A program made the translations under genes and the position numbers. Under the pieces are notes generated by a model. The model was not told where the DNA came from. It was given only the letters and a program-made list of their open reading frames with translations, and did no database searches. A stretch of DNA of 64,000 bases from Aestuariirhabdus sp049985285 (GTDB taxonomy: Bacteria; Pseudomonadota; Gammaproteobacteria; Pseudomonadales; Aestuariirhabdaceae), in assembly GCF_049985285.1 (NCBI RefSeq), contig NZ_JBNIEU010000001.1:806001-870000 (forward strand), given 5' to 3'. This document shows positions 8,553 to 16,639 of this stretch, piece by piece. How positions within the stretch are numbered: the first letter of the stretch is position 1; the number at the start of each line of letters is the position of its first letter.

Positions 8553-9239
8553 TTAGCCACCTCCCTCCAACTGCGCGGGGGGGACGCGAAAATAGTCCAC
8601 CCCCGCAACTCCGTGCTGTTCGATGCGCAGCGTCCTGCGGTTGACCCGCGTGACCACTCCGCTCACCAGATCCCCCCGAAAACGAAACCGGACCCGCTCT
8701 CCCCGTCGCACGCTGCAGGGGGTGGCTTGGGCTGTGTCTATCGCGGGGGCGGCTGAAAAATCCAGCATAAGCCCTTCACTGTGCGCGCCATCGCGCAGCG
8801 CCTGCAACACCCGCGAGGCGCAGCCACTGCGGTGGATGCGATCCAGTATGCGATAGAAACCGGCGTTGTGGATGGAGCCGCGCCGGTACCAACCGTTGAG
8901 CGACTGCACCAGATGGGCAAACTCGTGACAGCAGGTGTGGGCCAGTAGCTCGGCGTATCCCGGCTCGCCGTCAAAATAACCCCGTGCACGAATCTCCCGT
9001 GCGGTCATCCACAGCTCGGCCTGACGCGGGCAGCGCTTACTGGCCACCATCTTGTGCCCGTAGGTGATGCGGTGCCGTGCCCCCTGCTGGCTGTGGTGGG
9101 TGGCCCGTCCGCTGCCCACCCGGCAGTGCAGCTCGATGCGGTGCCCCCTGGCATTCAACCAGGGCTGGATCTCCCGCCATAGCACCTGCTCGGTCACCCT
9201 CACCAGCAGAGCGGCAATGCGATGCTCAGGCGATGGCAT
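8553..9239 (-). CDS. SprT-like zinc metalloprotease with C-terminal SH3/KOW-like domain
   Basis: A 228-residue protein with the SprT-like zincin core. CHEFAH supplies the HExxH metal site and catalytic Glu, and HNAGFYRIL downstream supplies the third ligand region. SprT-like proteases, including human SPRTN and yeast Wss1 relatives, act on DNA-bound proteins. Instead of the zinc ribbon that closes E. coli SprT, the last ~50 residues (RRGERVRFRFRG to YFRVPP) look like a small beta-barrel. The ATG at 9239 overlaps the J-domain gene by 14 bases, so the two are translationally coupled. Substrate and role here are inference. Confidence 0.8.
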   Translation of the reverse strand: MPSPEHRIAALLVRVTEQVLWREIQPWLNARGHRIELHCRVGSGRATHHSQQGARHRITYGHKMVASKRCPRQAELWMTAREIRARGYFDGEPGYAELLAHTCCHEFAHLVQSLNGWYRRGSIHNAGFYRILDRIHRSGCASRVLQALRDGAHSEGLMLDFSAAPAIDTAQATPCSVRRGERVRFRFRGDLVSGVVTRVNRRTLRIEQHGVAGVDYFRVPPAQLEGGG

Positions 9240-9831
9240 GGCGCAGCACCTCGTAGGCTTCGCGGATCTCGACGAAACGACCCGCATCGCCGCCTCGATC
9301 GGGATGATGGCGCGCAGCCAGGCGTCGATAGGCCCGGATAAGCTCGGCGGAGGTCACCGAGGCATCCAGCTGCAACACCTTGAGGGCATCCTGCCGGCGA
9401 TCGAGCCCCTGGTAGCGTTGCCAGAAACTGGCCAACAAACGTGCCACCGAATCGGCATCGGCCTGCTCGAAGTTGTCCCAATCCAGATAATACTCTCTCA
9501 CCTTCTGTTCGGCTGCCAGGTAGGGCAGATCGCTGGCCGATGGTCCGGCTTGCGAGCAGGGTTCGAGCACAATCGCCAGCACCGAAATTCGCAGCCAGAG
9601 CGACTCCTCCAGCAACAGCTGCTGTAACTGGTAGAGCGCATTCATCAGCAGAAAGTGCTTACGGAACAGCTGCAGGTTGCCATCCATCTCAGGGCCAAGC
9701 AGCCCCTCGAAATCCCGCTCCAGCGCGACCATTAAACGGTGTTCGCTGATCGGCTCGGAGTGCAGGCGCAGCTGTTCCAACACTGCAATTCGCAGCGGGT
9801 TGTCCAGACCATCAATAGAATCGCTATTCAC
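9226..9831 (-). CDS. DnaJ-related protein with C-terminal J domain
   Basis: About 200 residues. The last ~55 (SAELIRAYRRLAARHHPDRG onward) form a J domain with the HPD tripeptide that stimulates Hsp70 ATPase. The upstream ~140 residues match the DNAJ-related N-terminal domain found in gammaproteobacteria, with no membrane segment. It should recruit DnaK to a specific client. The start is uncertain. TTG at 9840 directly abuts an AGGGGA, whereas GTG at 9831 has better spacing and is used. It lies between the nuclease-like and SprT-like genes, overlapping the latter. Confidence 0.82.
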   Translation of the reverse strand: MNSDSIDGLDNPLRIAVLEQLRLHSEPISEHRLMVALERDFEGLLGPEMDGNLQLFRKHFLLMNALYQLQQLLLEESLWLRISVLAIVLEPCSQAGPSASDLPYLAAEQKVREYYLDWDNFEQADADSVARLLASFWQRYQGLDRRQDALKVLQLDASVTSAELIRAYRRLAARHHPDRGGDAGRFVEIREAYEVLRHAIA

Positions 9832-9852
9832 CCGTTCCAATCCCCTGAGGAG

Positions 9853-10698
9853 CTAAAGCAACACACCCTGCCTGAGCAGAGCCCTGGGCAGCATCTCGTC
9901 GAGACTATCGAGATCTTCGGGTGCCACCTCCACCAGCGGCAGTTCATGCTCTCGATACAGCGCCTGACGCGCCAGCTTGCGTTTGAGATAGGCGGCGGTC
10001 TTGTCGAAGCCCCAGTATTCAATGTAGAGCTGGCCGGCGGGCAGGTAGAAATCCGCCAGGCTATCGCCATCAAACGGCAGCGGATGCCCGGTGCTGTGCA
10101 CAACACCATTGAGATAGAGCCAGTTATCGATCAACAGCTCCTCCTTCGATTGCAGCCGGTGACCATCCAGCGCCAGCCACTGACCATCGACCGAGTGCGC
10201 CTCCCCCTCTCCCAACAGCTGCTGTGCGCGGCGCTGCAGCACGGCATTGTCGGTAAGGTTCTCCGGCCAGCTGGCGTAGGGGATGCCGGTTTTCTCGCTC
10301 TCGCGCTGCTGGCCGCCCAATGCCAACCCTGCGGCGGTCAGCTGCCAACCCTTTCGATAAGTGCGAATCCAGCCCAGCTCCGCCAACAGCAGGTTGCACA
10401 AGCGCGCACCGATGCCCAATTTGCCACCGAGTTGGGTAGCCGTCAGGGGAGCGGCCGGCAATCGTGCGAACAGCGCGTGCTCGACCAGCGCCTGCGGCCA
10501 AACGATATATTCGCCATATTTTTCGCTCTGAGTGTAACGCCCCCCCTCGAACTGCCCCTTGGGAGTGAGCCGCCACTTGTCGCCCTGTTTTTCGATCCAG
10601 CCGCTGTCGGCCAGCAGAATAAACAGCTCGCGCGGCTCCTTGCTGACCGACTTGGCCAGGGCGGTGGTGGAAAGAGGCTTGTCCGATTTTTTACTCAC
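9853..10698 (-). CDS. Winged-helix-like tandem repeats plus PD-(D/E)XK-like C-terminal domain (family often mislabelled glycerol kinase)
   Basis: About 281 residues from GTG 10698. The N-terminal two thirds contain two related units. Each has a short helical predicted DNA-binding segment, a GWxxKxxxGW-like turn (SGWIEKQGDKWRLTPKG and LGWIRTYRKGWQLTAAG) and a GG...WP block. The last ~90 residues resemble a restriction-endonuclease fold: ADFYLP supplies the aspartate, IEYWG the acidic strand end, followed by a Lys/Arg-rich helix (AAYLKRKLARQ). Databases often call relatives glycerol kinase, which nothing here supports. It heads an operon with J-domain and SprT-like genes. Nuclease activity is inferred, not shown. 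Confidence 0.65.
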   Translation of the reverse strand: MSKKSDKPLSTTALAKSVSKEPRELFILLADSGWIEKQGDKWRLTPKGQFEGGRYTQSEKYGEYIVWPQALVEHALFARLPAAPLTATQLGGKLGIGARLCNLLLAELGWIRTYRKGWQLTAAGLALGGQQRESEKTGIPYASWPENLTDNAVLQRRAQQLLGEGEAHSVDGQWLALDGHRLQSKEELLIDNWLYLNGVVHSTGHPLPFDGDSLADFYLPAGQLYIEYWGFDKTAAYLKRKLARQALYREHELPLVEVAPEDLDSLDEMLPRALLRQGVLL

Positions 10699-10900
10699 GT
10701 TTCGATTCGCTGTGGATGGGCGGAACCACAGTGTGCCATCTGCGTCCCCAAGCCTCAAACCGGAGCGCGGTGCCACGTGAGTGCACCAAGGCAGGGCGAG
10801 ATGCCGACAAGATCACCCCCAGAACACCGCTTTCCACTGGCACGCTCCCTGCACTGTTACTGATACCCCCCACCGCTATCTGATCTCCTGGGAGCAACGA

Positions 10901-11272
10901 ATGAAATACTTCAGTCGACGCGTCATAAAGCCCGGCGACCTTAATCCGGCCCACCGCCTGTTTGGCGGCACCCTTTTGTCCTGGATCGACGAAGAGGCGG
11001 CTATTTTTGCCGGCTGCCAGATGAAAAGCCAACACCTGGTCACAAAATATATCTCCGAGATCAACTTCGTCAGCTCCGCCCAAAACGGTGACGTGGTGGA
11101 GTTCGGGCTTGAGGTGGCCGATGCGGGCACCACCTCCCTCACGGTTAAATGCGTGGTCCGCAACAAGGCCACCCAGGCGGAGATCATTCAGGTCGATCGC
11201 ATCGTTTTTGTCTGCATCGACGAAAGCGGACGTCCCGCGCCCCATCAGTATTCGGTCGCTAACGCCGCCTAG
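10901..11272 (+). CDS. YciA-like acyl-CoA thioesterase
   Basis: A 123-residue single hotdog domain. RLFGGTLLSWIDEEAAIFA is the conserved helix of the YciA/BACH acyl-CoA thioester hydrolases, with the Asp/Glu used for catalysis. The remaining beta-strands are complete, and the length matches YciA (about 130). It would release CoA from medium or long acyl-CoAs in the cytoplasm. The ATG at 10901 follows GGGAG and gives the family start. It is divergent from the nuclease-like gene and not in an operon. Confidence 0.85.
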   Translation: MKYFSRRVIKPGDLNPAHRLFGGTLLSWIDEEAAIFAGCQMKSQHLVTKYISEINFVSSAQNGDVVEFGLEVADAGTTSLTVKCVVRNKATQAEIIQVDRIVFVCIDESGRPAPHQYSVANAA

Positions 11273-11331
11273 ATTTTTATCTCGGGAGGTCCAGAGTTCG
11301 TTGCAGTCCTCGCCCGGTAAGGGCAAGAGAT

Positions 11332-11568
11332 TCAGCCACCTGCACTGCCCAGCAGGTAACCTGCCGTAAAGCTAATGGTAATTGCTCCGGCTACCAGAGC
11401 CAGCAGCACCCCACCGATCCCCATGGATCGGCCCCGGGTGTGGGTTGAACGAAGCGCCCGATACCACCCTGCTATCGCGTCCGCCCTGAGCATCAGCAGC
11501 CCACAAAAAGAGAATATCGTCGCCATGCCGCCAACCAGCATAACCATAGAGAGTGTTGCGTAGCTCAT
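11332..11568 (-). CDS. Small two-helix membrane protein, unknown function
   Basis: A 78-residue protein from ATG 11568. An N-terminal hydrophobic helix (about residues 6-26) is followed by a basic stretch (WYRALRSTHTRGRS) and a second helix (about 50-72), predicting a hairpin with a cytoplasmic positively charged loop. No family is recognised. Neighbours (a thioesterase and a LysR gene) give no functional clue. A longer in-frame start 14 codons upstream is possible but adds a charged, non-membrane extension. Confidence 0.55.
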   Translation of the reverse strand: MSYATLSMVMLVGGMATIFSFCGLLMLRADAIAGWYRALRSTHTRGRSMGIGGVLLALVAGAITISFTAGYLLGSAGG

Positions 11569-11677
11569 ACGGAATCTCTTGTCGTTAAACACCGCTTTAG
11601 CATAAGGCACCCATGGGGTGAGACAAGCGCCGATCAGGCCCGGGGCCTAAGGTAGGCCTGCCTGAGTCTCGCGCCCC

Positions 11678-12556
11678 TTATGCCTGGCTCCATTGGCCGG
11701 CCAGCACCTCGGTAATCAACTGGTATCTGGCGGGCAAGAGGCGGTGTTTTTTGGTAATGCTGTACACCGTTTCCTTAACGGGCACCGCCAATTCAACGCT
11801 ACGAATCCGCGCGGGGTGGGGAAAAGCGTCCAGCGACGATTGCGGGATCACGGTAAAGCCCAACCCCATAGATACCGGTAGCAGGATCTGTCCTATCTGG
11901 TTGATATAACCCGACTGGGGTATCTGCTCCATGGTCACAAACCGCGAGGCATAGTTTAGCTCGAGCAGGTCGCTCGCATAGTGGTGTCCATCGGGGTGGT
12001 TGATGAACCCGAGCCCTACCAGCGCCTCCCACCCGGATTCAGCCTCGGCCGGCACCACCAGACACAGGGGGTCCTCCCACAACCGCTGTTGCAGCAATAT
12101 TGAATCGTTCAGGGGCTGCGTCACCAGCCCCATCTGCGAGCGATTGGTTTTGACACGCTCGACGATCGCAGCGTTAGGCGCCGCTTCCAGGGCGATACTA
12201 AGGGCCGGGTAGTGCCGTTGTAGTTCAAGCAGGCGCGGATAGAGCTGCATCGCCATCGAGCCGGAGCAGGCCAGACGACACTCCCCGGCATTGAGCTCAT
12301 CGCCGGCGATCTGATTAACCAGCTCGGCTTCCGCCTCGACCTGGTCGAGGCCAAAACGATAGAGGCGCTCCCCCACCGTGGTCAGCTCGAAGGTTTTCCC
12401 GTAACGGAACAGCAGCGGCTTCCCCAGTTGAGCTTCCAGCTTCTTGATGTGCTGGCTTACCCCGGGTTGGGTCATATGCAACTGCTCGGCGGTACGGGTG
12501 AAGTGGTTGGTTTTCACCAGACTGATAAAGGTTCGGAGATACAGGTGATTTATCAT
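11678..12556 (-). CDS. LysR-family transcriptional regulator
   Basis: A 292-residue LysR-type regulator. The winged helix-turn-helix is at residues 1-60 (FTRTAEQLHMTQPGVSQHIKKLE), followed by the linker helix and a periplasmic-binding-protein-like effector domain (about 90-290). It is divergent from a glyoxalase-family gene with only 99 bases between the starts. That gap contains a perfect 8-bp inverted repeat, the arrangement expected when a LysR protein controls its divergent neighbour and itself. The effector is unknown. Confidence 0.9.
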   Translation of the reverse strand: MINHLYLRTFISLVKTNHFTRTAEQLHMTQPGVSQHIKKLEAQLGKPLLFRYGKTFELTTVGERLYRFGLDQVEAEAELVNQIAGDELNAGECRLACSGSMAMQLYPRLLELQRHYPALSIALEAAPNAAIVERVKTNRSQMGLVTQPLNDSILLQQRLWEDPLCLVVPAEAESGWEALVGLGFINHPDGHHYASDLLELNYASRFVTMEQIPQSGYINQIGQILLPVSMGLGFTVIPQSSLDAFPHPARIRSVELAVPVKETVYSITKKHRLLPARYQLITEVLAGQWSQA

Positions 12557-12564
12557 AACTAAAT

Positions 12565-12591
12565 ATTATCATTTTGATGACTAATGATAAT
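12565..12591. promoter_or_regulatory. Probable LysR operator in the LysR/VOC divergent promoter
   Basis: Arms ATTATCAT (12565-12572) and ATGATAAT (12584-12591) are perfect inverted complements with an 11-base spacer, starting nine bases from the LysR ATG. The 8-11-8 geometry and AT-rich arms suit the T-N11-A class of LysR sites. Confidence 0.55.
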
Positions 12592-12655
12592 TTCATATTA
12601 ACACAGTCGATCTCTACACTACCCGCTATCAATCACCCACACCGGAAGCAGCGCA

Positions 12656-13183
12656 ATGACCCAGACAACCCAACAAGCCGTAGCTCACCCCTACCCACGC
12701 ACCTTCTCCCATATCGGCATCTCCGTACCCGACCTTGAGGCAGCGGTTAAGTTTTATACCGAAGTGCTTGGCTGGTACCTGATTATGAAGCCCACCAAAA
12801 TTGTTGAAGACGACAGCGCCATTGGCGAGATGTGTACCGATGTGTTCGGCGCCGGGTGGGAACATTTCCATATCGCACACCTGTCTACAGGAGACCGCAT
12901 CGGTGTCGAGCTGTTTCAGTTTAAGAACCAGCAAAACCCCGAGGACAACTTTGAGTATTGGAAAACCGGAGTGTTCCACTTCTGCGTGCAGGACCCCGAT
13001 GTAGAAGGGCTGGCGGAAAAGATCGTTGCCGCTGGCGGTAAGAAGCGCATGGCCAAGCCCCGTTACTACTACCCCGGAGAAAAGCCCTACCGCATGATCT
13101 ACATGGAAGACCCCTTTGGTAACATCCTTGAGATCTACAGCCACAGCTACGAGCTGCATTACGCTTCCGGCGCTTACCAATAG
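12656..13183 (+). CDS. VOC/glyoxalase-superfamily dioxygenase-like enzyme
   Basis: A 175-residue protein with paired beta-alpha-beta-beta-beta modules of the VOC superfamily. ISVPDLEAAVKFYTEVLGW opens module one, and YMEDPFGNILEIYS closes module two with the metal-binding Glu. A His lies at FSHIGIS and at VFHFCVQD, giving the likely metal ligands. Relatives include glyoxalase I and various lyases and dioxygenases, so the substrate cannot be named. It is divergent from a LysR gene that probably regulates it. The start is ATG after GGAAG. Confidence 0.8.
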   Translation: MTQTTQQAVAHPYPRTFSHIGISVPDLEAAVKFYTEVLGWYLIMKPTKIVEDDSAIGEMCTDVFGAGWEHFHIAHLSTGDRIGVELFQFKNQQNPEDNFEYWKTGVFHFCVQDPDVEGLAEKIVAAGGKKRMAKPRYYYPGEKPYRMIYMEDPFGNILEIYSHSYELHYASGAYQ

Positions 13184-13206
13184 TAAAGAAGCCGGTAGCC
13201 TATTAC

Positions 13207-13626
13207 CTACTTCCCCTTTTCCAGCATATCGGCAAGACCGGCAAAGGGGGAGTGGGTGGCGACCCCTGCGGTAGAGTGACTCTCGGCGCTGCCGTTGGCG
13301 GAATCAACGTAGCGCGAATGCTCATTATCGTGACAATAGACACAGAGCAGCTCCCAGTTGCTGCCATCGCCGGGGTTGTTGTCGTGGTTATGGTCACGGT
13401 GGTGCACGGTCAATTCACGCAGGTTAGTGCGATTAAACTCCCGCGCGCAACGCCCACACACCCAGGGGTAGAGCTTCAATGCCTTTGCTCTATAACCGGC
13501 CTCCCGGGCATCCCGGTCCTGCCGTGCCTGCGCGACGATTTGCTGCGAACTCGGCCCCGGACCCCGGTTTTCAGTCGCGGCCGGGGCCGTTTTAATACGG
13601 GCACTTCGACGTAACTTTCCGCTCAT
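13207..13626 (-). CDS. yajD: YajD-family HNH nuclease-like protein
   Basis: A 139-residue protein with an HNH module: CGRCAREF supplies one zinc pair, LTVHHRDHNHDNN the catalytic histidines, and CVYCHDNEH the second zinc pair and final His. This matches YajD. The biochemical role of YajD is not established, but the HNH residues are intact, so metal-dependent nuclease activity is plausible. It is convergent with the VOC gene. The start ATG has AGGAGG upstream. The C-terminal ~30 residues are low in conservation. Confidence 0.85.
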   Translation of the reverse strand: MSGKLRRSARIKTAPAATENRGPGPSSQQIVAQARQDRDAREAGYRAKALKLYPWVCGRCAREFNRTNLRELTVHHRDHNHDNNPGDGSNWELLCVYCHDNEHSRYVDSANGSAESHSTAGVATHSPFAGLADMLEKGK

Positions 13627-13757
13627 CGATACCTCCTGTTAGTGCGGTCTCACCATTGGGACCAGCGGGACATGGACGAATATACCGCCACTAACGGTTT
13701 TTAATCGCCAGCCTTCGCGCTAAAATCGACCCTTTTACAATCAAATGAGACTGTTCC

Positions 13758-14474
13758 ATGGGCAGAGCCTACCAGAACCGCAAAGAATCGATGGCCAAAA
13801 CGTCGGACGCCAAGGCCAAAGTGTATAGCAAATATGGCCGCGAAATTTACGTATGTGCAAAAGCCGGCGGTATCGACCCCGACGGCAACCTTTCGCTGCG
13901 GGGTATGATTGAGCGCGCGAAAAAGGATCAGGTGCCCAGTCACGTCATTGAAAAAGCGATCGAAAAAGCCAAGGGCGGTGGCGGCGAAGACTTTTCCACC
14001 GCACGTTACGAAGGTTTCGGCCCGGGTGGTTGCATGGTGATTGTCGACTGTCTTACCGACAACCCCAATCGAACCTTCGGCGATGTACGCCAGTGCTTTA
14101 CCAAAACCAAGTGCAAGATCGGCACCCAGGGCAGCGTCAGCCATATGTTCGACCACAGCGCCATCCTGGTGTTCAAAGGTGGCGATGAGGACAGCGCACT
14201 CGAGGCGCTGATGAACGCCGACGTCGATGTTACCGACATCGAAAGTGACGCCGACGCCATCACCGTTTTCGCCCCCCACACCGACTACTTCAAAGCCAAG
14301 CAAGCGCTGCTCGACACCTTCGGCGAGATCGACTTCGACGTGGACGAGATCCAGTTTGTGCCCCAGAATACCGCTCCGGTTGCAGGGGATGATCTGCCCC
14401 AGTTTGAGCGCTTCCTGGATATGCTCAACGACCTCGACGATGTGCAGAACGTATACCACAACGCGGATTTGTAG
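13758..14474 (+). CDS. YebC/PmpR family protein (YeeN-like)
   Basis: A 238-residue member of the YebC/TACO1 family. The N-terminal MGRAYQNRKESMAKTSDAKAK resembles the YeeN branch more than YebC itself. The body continues with the typical YEGFGPGG and two alpha/beta domains ending near QFVPQN. Family members have been described as transcriptional regulators (PmpR), and recent work links YebC/TACO1 to translation of difficult peptide motifs. Which applies to the YeeN branch is unclear. It is a single gene. Confidence 0.88.
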   Translation: MGRAYQNRKESMAKTSDAKAKVYSKYGREIYVCAKAGGIDPDGNLSLRGMIERAKKDQVPSHVIEKAIEKAKGGGGEDFSTARYEGFGPGGCMVIVDCLTDNPNRTFGDVRQCFTKTKCKIGTQGSVSHMFDHSAILVFKGGDEDSALEALMNADVDVTDIESDADAITVFAPHTDYFKAKQALLDTFGEIDFDVDEIQFVPQNTAPVAGDDLPQFERFLDMLNDLDDVQNVYHNADL

Positions 14475-14546
14475 GCTGTTATCTGCAAGATCGGCGAACT
14501 AAGGTGGGGCTCGCCGCTGCTGCGGCGGCCTCGCGGGCCGCTCGCC

Positions 14547-15017
14547 TCAGCGGGTTAAGCCGTGACGCTCATGCCATTGAGCCAGACTCTCATCGGGGTA
14601 CTGTTGGAACCGCTTATCCTCCCCATGGGACTCCACCGCCACCCAGCCACATTTGCTGGCCAACATCAGGTGGGTGGTCTGGGGCGGCTCGGGTAGCTCG
14701 CTGTCGATGGCCGATGCGAACGGGTGCAGCAGGTCGGGCCAACGCTCATCGTAGACCCAGAGCGCGCTCCCACAGTGACGGCAAAAATGACGTTCGGCCG
14801 GGCTCGGCTCACCATCGATCAGGGCATGATAGACCGCGATATGCTGCTTCCCCTGCACCTGCAACGAGGCGTACTCCCCTCCAAGATTGATCGCATAGCC
14901 ACCACCGCCTGCAGTTTTCCTGCACACCGAGCAGTAGCAGCGGTTAAAAGGGTATGGGTGGGCTGACTCCAGCTCAAAGGCGACAGCGCCACAGTGGCAG
15001 GATCCATTTAATCGCAT
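14547..15017 (-). CDS. GFA/CENP-V domain zinc protein
   Basis: A 156-residue protein with the Mss4-like GFA fold: CHCGAVAFEL, CYCSVCRKT and FCRHCGSALW supply the Cys-based zinc sites. GFA proteins include glutathione-dependent formaldehyde-activating enzyme, but most members, including short ones like this, are uncharacterised. No glutathione or formaldehyde genes are nearby. The ATG at 15017 with AGGAGTT upstream was chosen over an upstream in-frame start that would overlap the TSUP gene. Confidence 0.83.
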   Translation of the reverse strand: MRLNGSCHCGAVAFELESAHPYPFNRCYCSVCRKTAGGGGYAINLGGEYASLQVQGKQHIAVYHALIDGEPSPAERHFCRHCGSALWVYDERWPDLLHPFASAIDSELPEPPQTTHLMLASKCGWVAVESHGEDKRFQQYPDESLAQWHERHGLTR

Positions 15018-15057
15018 AGTAACTCCTTTTAAACAGGGCACACGGGAACCGCGCACA

Positions 15058-15789
15058 TCAAATAATGATATACACCCCCAGCACAAACAGGGCGATAAAA
15101 AACAGAATACGGAAGCGTTCTGCCGACAATCGGCGCCGAATTGCCTGACCCAGCATCATCCCCGCAATCGCCGGCGGCAGCCCCAGTGCGGACAACAACC
15201 CCAGCTCTGCGCTTAAGAGGTTTTGGCTCTCCAGGGCAAAGGCGAGCGCCAACGTGGAGAGGCTAAACAGCATGCCCATTGACTGAATCAGGATATCCCG
15301 AGACAACCCGATCGCTTGCAGGTATATCACGCCGGGAACGACGCAGGAGCCGGTCATGCCCATCAACACACCATTAACCAGCCCCAGCACCGCCCCCAGC
15401 CAACGCTCCCGAGCCGAGGCGATCGATATTTTGACCCCGGCCAGATTGATCAGCGCATAGAGCGCCAGCAATACGCCCAGTAGCGATGACAGGGTGCTGT
15501 GATCGATGCGCGTCAAAGCCTGGGCGCCGAGCCAGACGCTCAGGGTCGCCAACGACAGGAACGGCCACAAGCGCCCCACAATCTCACGCCCGTGGCCACC
15601 CACCATCCCCTGCCACAGATTGGTCACCAGGGTCGGCACGATCAGCAATGCCATGGCGCTGGGCAGATCTATTGCCACCGCCAGTATCGCCAAGCTCACC
15701 GAAGGCAAGCCCAGGCCAATCACCCCCTTAACGGTGCCGGCCAGAAGGAACGTGACGAGGATTAACATCAGGATTGAGGGCTCAGTCAT
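15058..15789 (-). CDS. TSUP (TauE/SafE) family permease
   Basis: A 243-residue hydrophobic protein with about eight membrane helices arranged as two repeats. The repeated GxxxGxxGxGG-type motif is seen as TVKGVIGLGLPS in the first half and GLVNGVLMGMTGSCVVPG in the second. TSUP permeases export or import sulfur-containing anions such as sulfite, sulfoacetate or taurine. The substrate here is unknown. It ends 41 bases before the GFA start and may be co-transcribed with it. A degraded copy of part of this gene lies at 16493-16560. Confidence 0.85.
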   Translation of the reverse strand: MTEPSILMLILVTFLLAGTVKGVIGLGLPSVSLAILAVAIDLPSAMALLIVPTLVTNLWQGMVGGHGREIVGRLWPFLSLATLSVWLGAQALTRIDHSTLSSLLGVLLALYALINLAGVKISIASARERWLGAVLGLVNGVLMGMTGSCVVPGVIYLQAIGLSRDILIQSMGMLFSLSTLALAFALESQNLLSAELGLLSALGLPPAIAGMMLGQAIRRRLSAERFRILFFIALFVLGVYIII

Positions 15790-15911
15790 AGCCCAAGCCT
15801 ACCCGCTTGCCCTCCCCGGTGCACCGAAAAAATCACCAGGGCTAGCCGGTGATCCGTTATCGCACTCTGTGCGTAACCTCCCCATAAACAACGCGCTTAA
15901 GGAGGTCGACT

Positions 15912-16436
15912 ATGCACCCATTGACTCGCTTGATCTATGCTAGCAAGGCGTCATTTAAACGCCATCGTCGTGATACGGGTATCGATCTGGAGGTGGGCAG
16001 GATACTGGGGCAGTCCCGGCGCAATAACCCACGGCTGGAGATCGGCGGTGTGCTCTACTACGGCGACGGGCATTTTTTTCAGGTGCTGGAGGGACCCCGT
16101 GAAGCCGTGCAGGATCTCTACCGCCAGATTATCGAGGACCCCCGCCACACCAGCTCCACCATTCTCTCCAGCGAACACATTGAGCAGCGCCTCTTTGATG
16201 ATTGGTCGATGAAGTATATCCCTGCCGAGCGCGCTATCCGATCGCAGCTGGCCGCCGCAGGTCACCCACAGTTCGATCCTTTCGCCTTTGACCACGCCAT
16301 GATCCAGCACATGGTTCACCTGCTCCACGAAGGCCTCAACGCCAACCCCGAGTCTGGCCTGGCCTCTTTGGTCCGGGGCGGGTGGAAACGGTTGTGGTTA
16401 CGGTTGCGCCTCGGCGGCGGAGATGCAGCTCGGTGA
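15912..16436 (+). CDS. BLUF-domain blue-light sensor
   Basis: A 174-residue protein whose first ~95 residues form a BLUF domain. LIYAS carries the flavin-proximal Tyr (residue 9), NNPRLEIGGVLYY the conserved Asn before the second strand, and FFQVLEG the key Gln (around residue 57). The Trp/Met switch region is DWSMKYI. The C-terminal ~75 residues have no recognisable output enzyme, so it is a short BLUF protein that probably signals through a partner. A strong AAGGAGGT precedes the ATG. No obvious partner is adjacent. Confidence 0.85.
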   Translation: MHPLTRLIYASKASFKRHRRDTGIDLEVGRILGQSRRNNPRLEIGGVLYYGDGHFFQVLEGPREAVQDLYRQIIEDPRHTSSTILSSEHIEQRLFDDWSMKYIPAERAIRSQLAAAGHPQFDPFAFDHAMIQHMVHLLHEGLNANPESGLASLVRGGWKRLWLRLRLGGGDAAR

Positions 16437-16492
16437 GCCTCCATAGGGCGCGGTTCACCCGCCTTCATCCACTGCGTGGGTGAGTAGCTGCG

Positions 16493-16560
16493 GTTAATAG
16501 TTCGTGATTGATGCGCGTAAGTGCCTGGGTGCCGAGCCCAACGCTGAGCATCGCCAGCGC
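16493..16560 (-). pseudogene. Relic of a second TSUP permease gene
   Basis: Aligned without gaps, 16505-16560 matches 15499-15554 inside the TSUP gene at 44 of 56 bases. Read leftward it gives LAMLSVGLGTQALTRINH against the permease's LATLSVWLGAQALTRIDH. The similarity stops on both sides and the frame soon meets a stop (16465-16467). It is best explained as the decayed remnant of a paralogue flanking the BLUF gene. Confidence 0.6.
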
Positions 16561-16639
16561 CTGATTGCACGCAACCCGGACGACAGCTACACACCAGATC
16601 AGTCCCTACTCCGATCCGGTGATCGACCGTGCTCCCGGC

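Noticed and set aside
9853..10698. Glycerol kinase
   Set aside because: Common database label for the family, but there is no FGGY kinase motif and the length is far too short.
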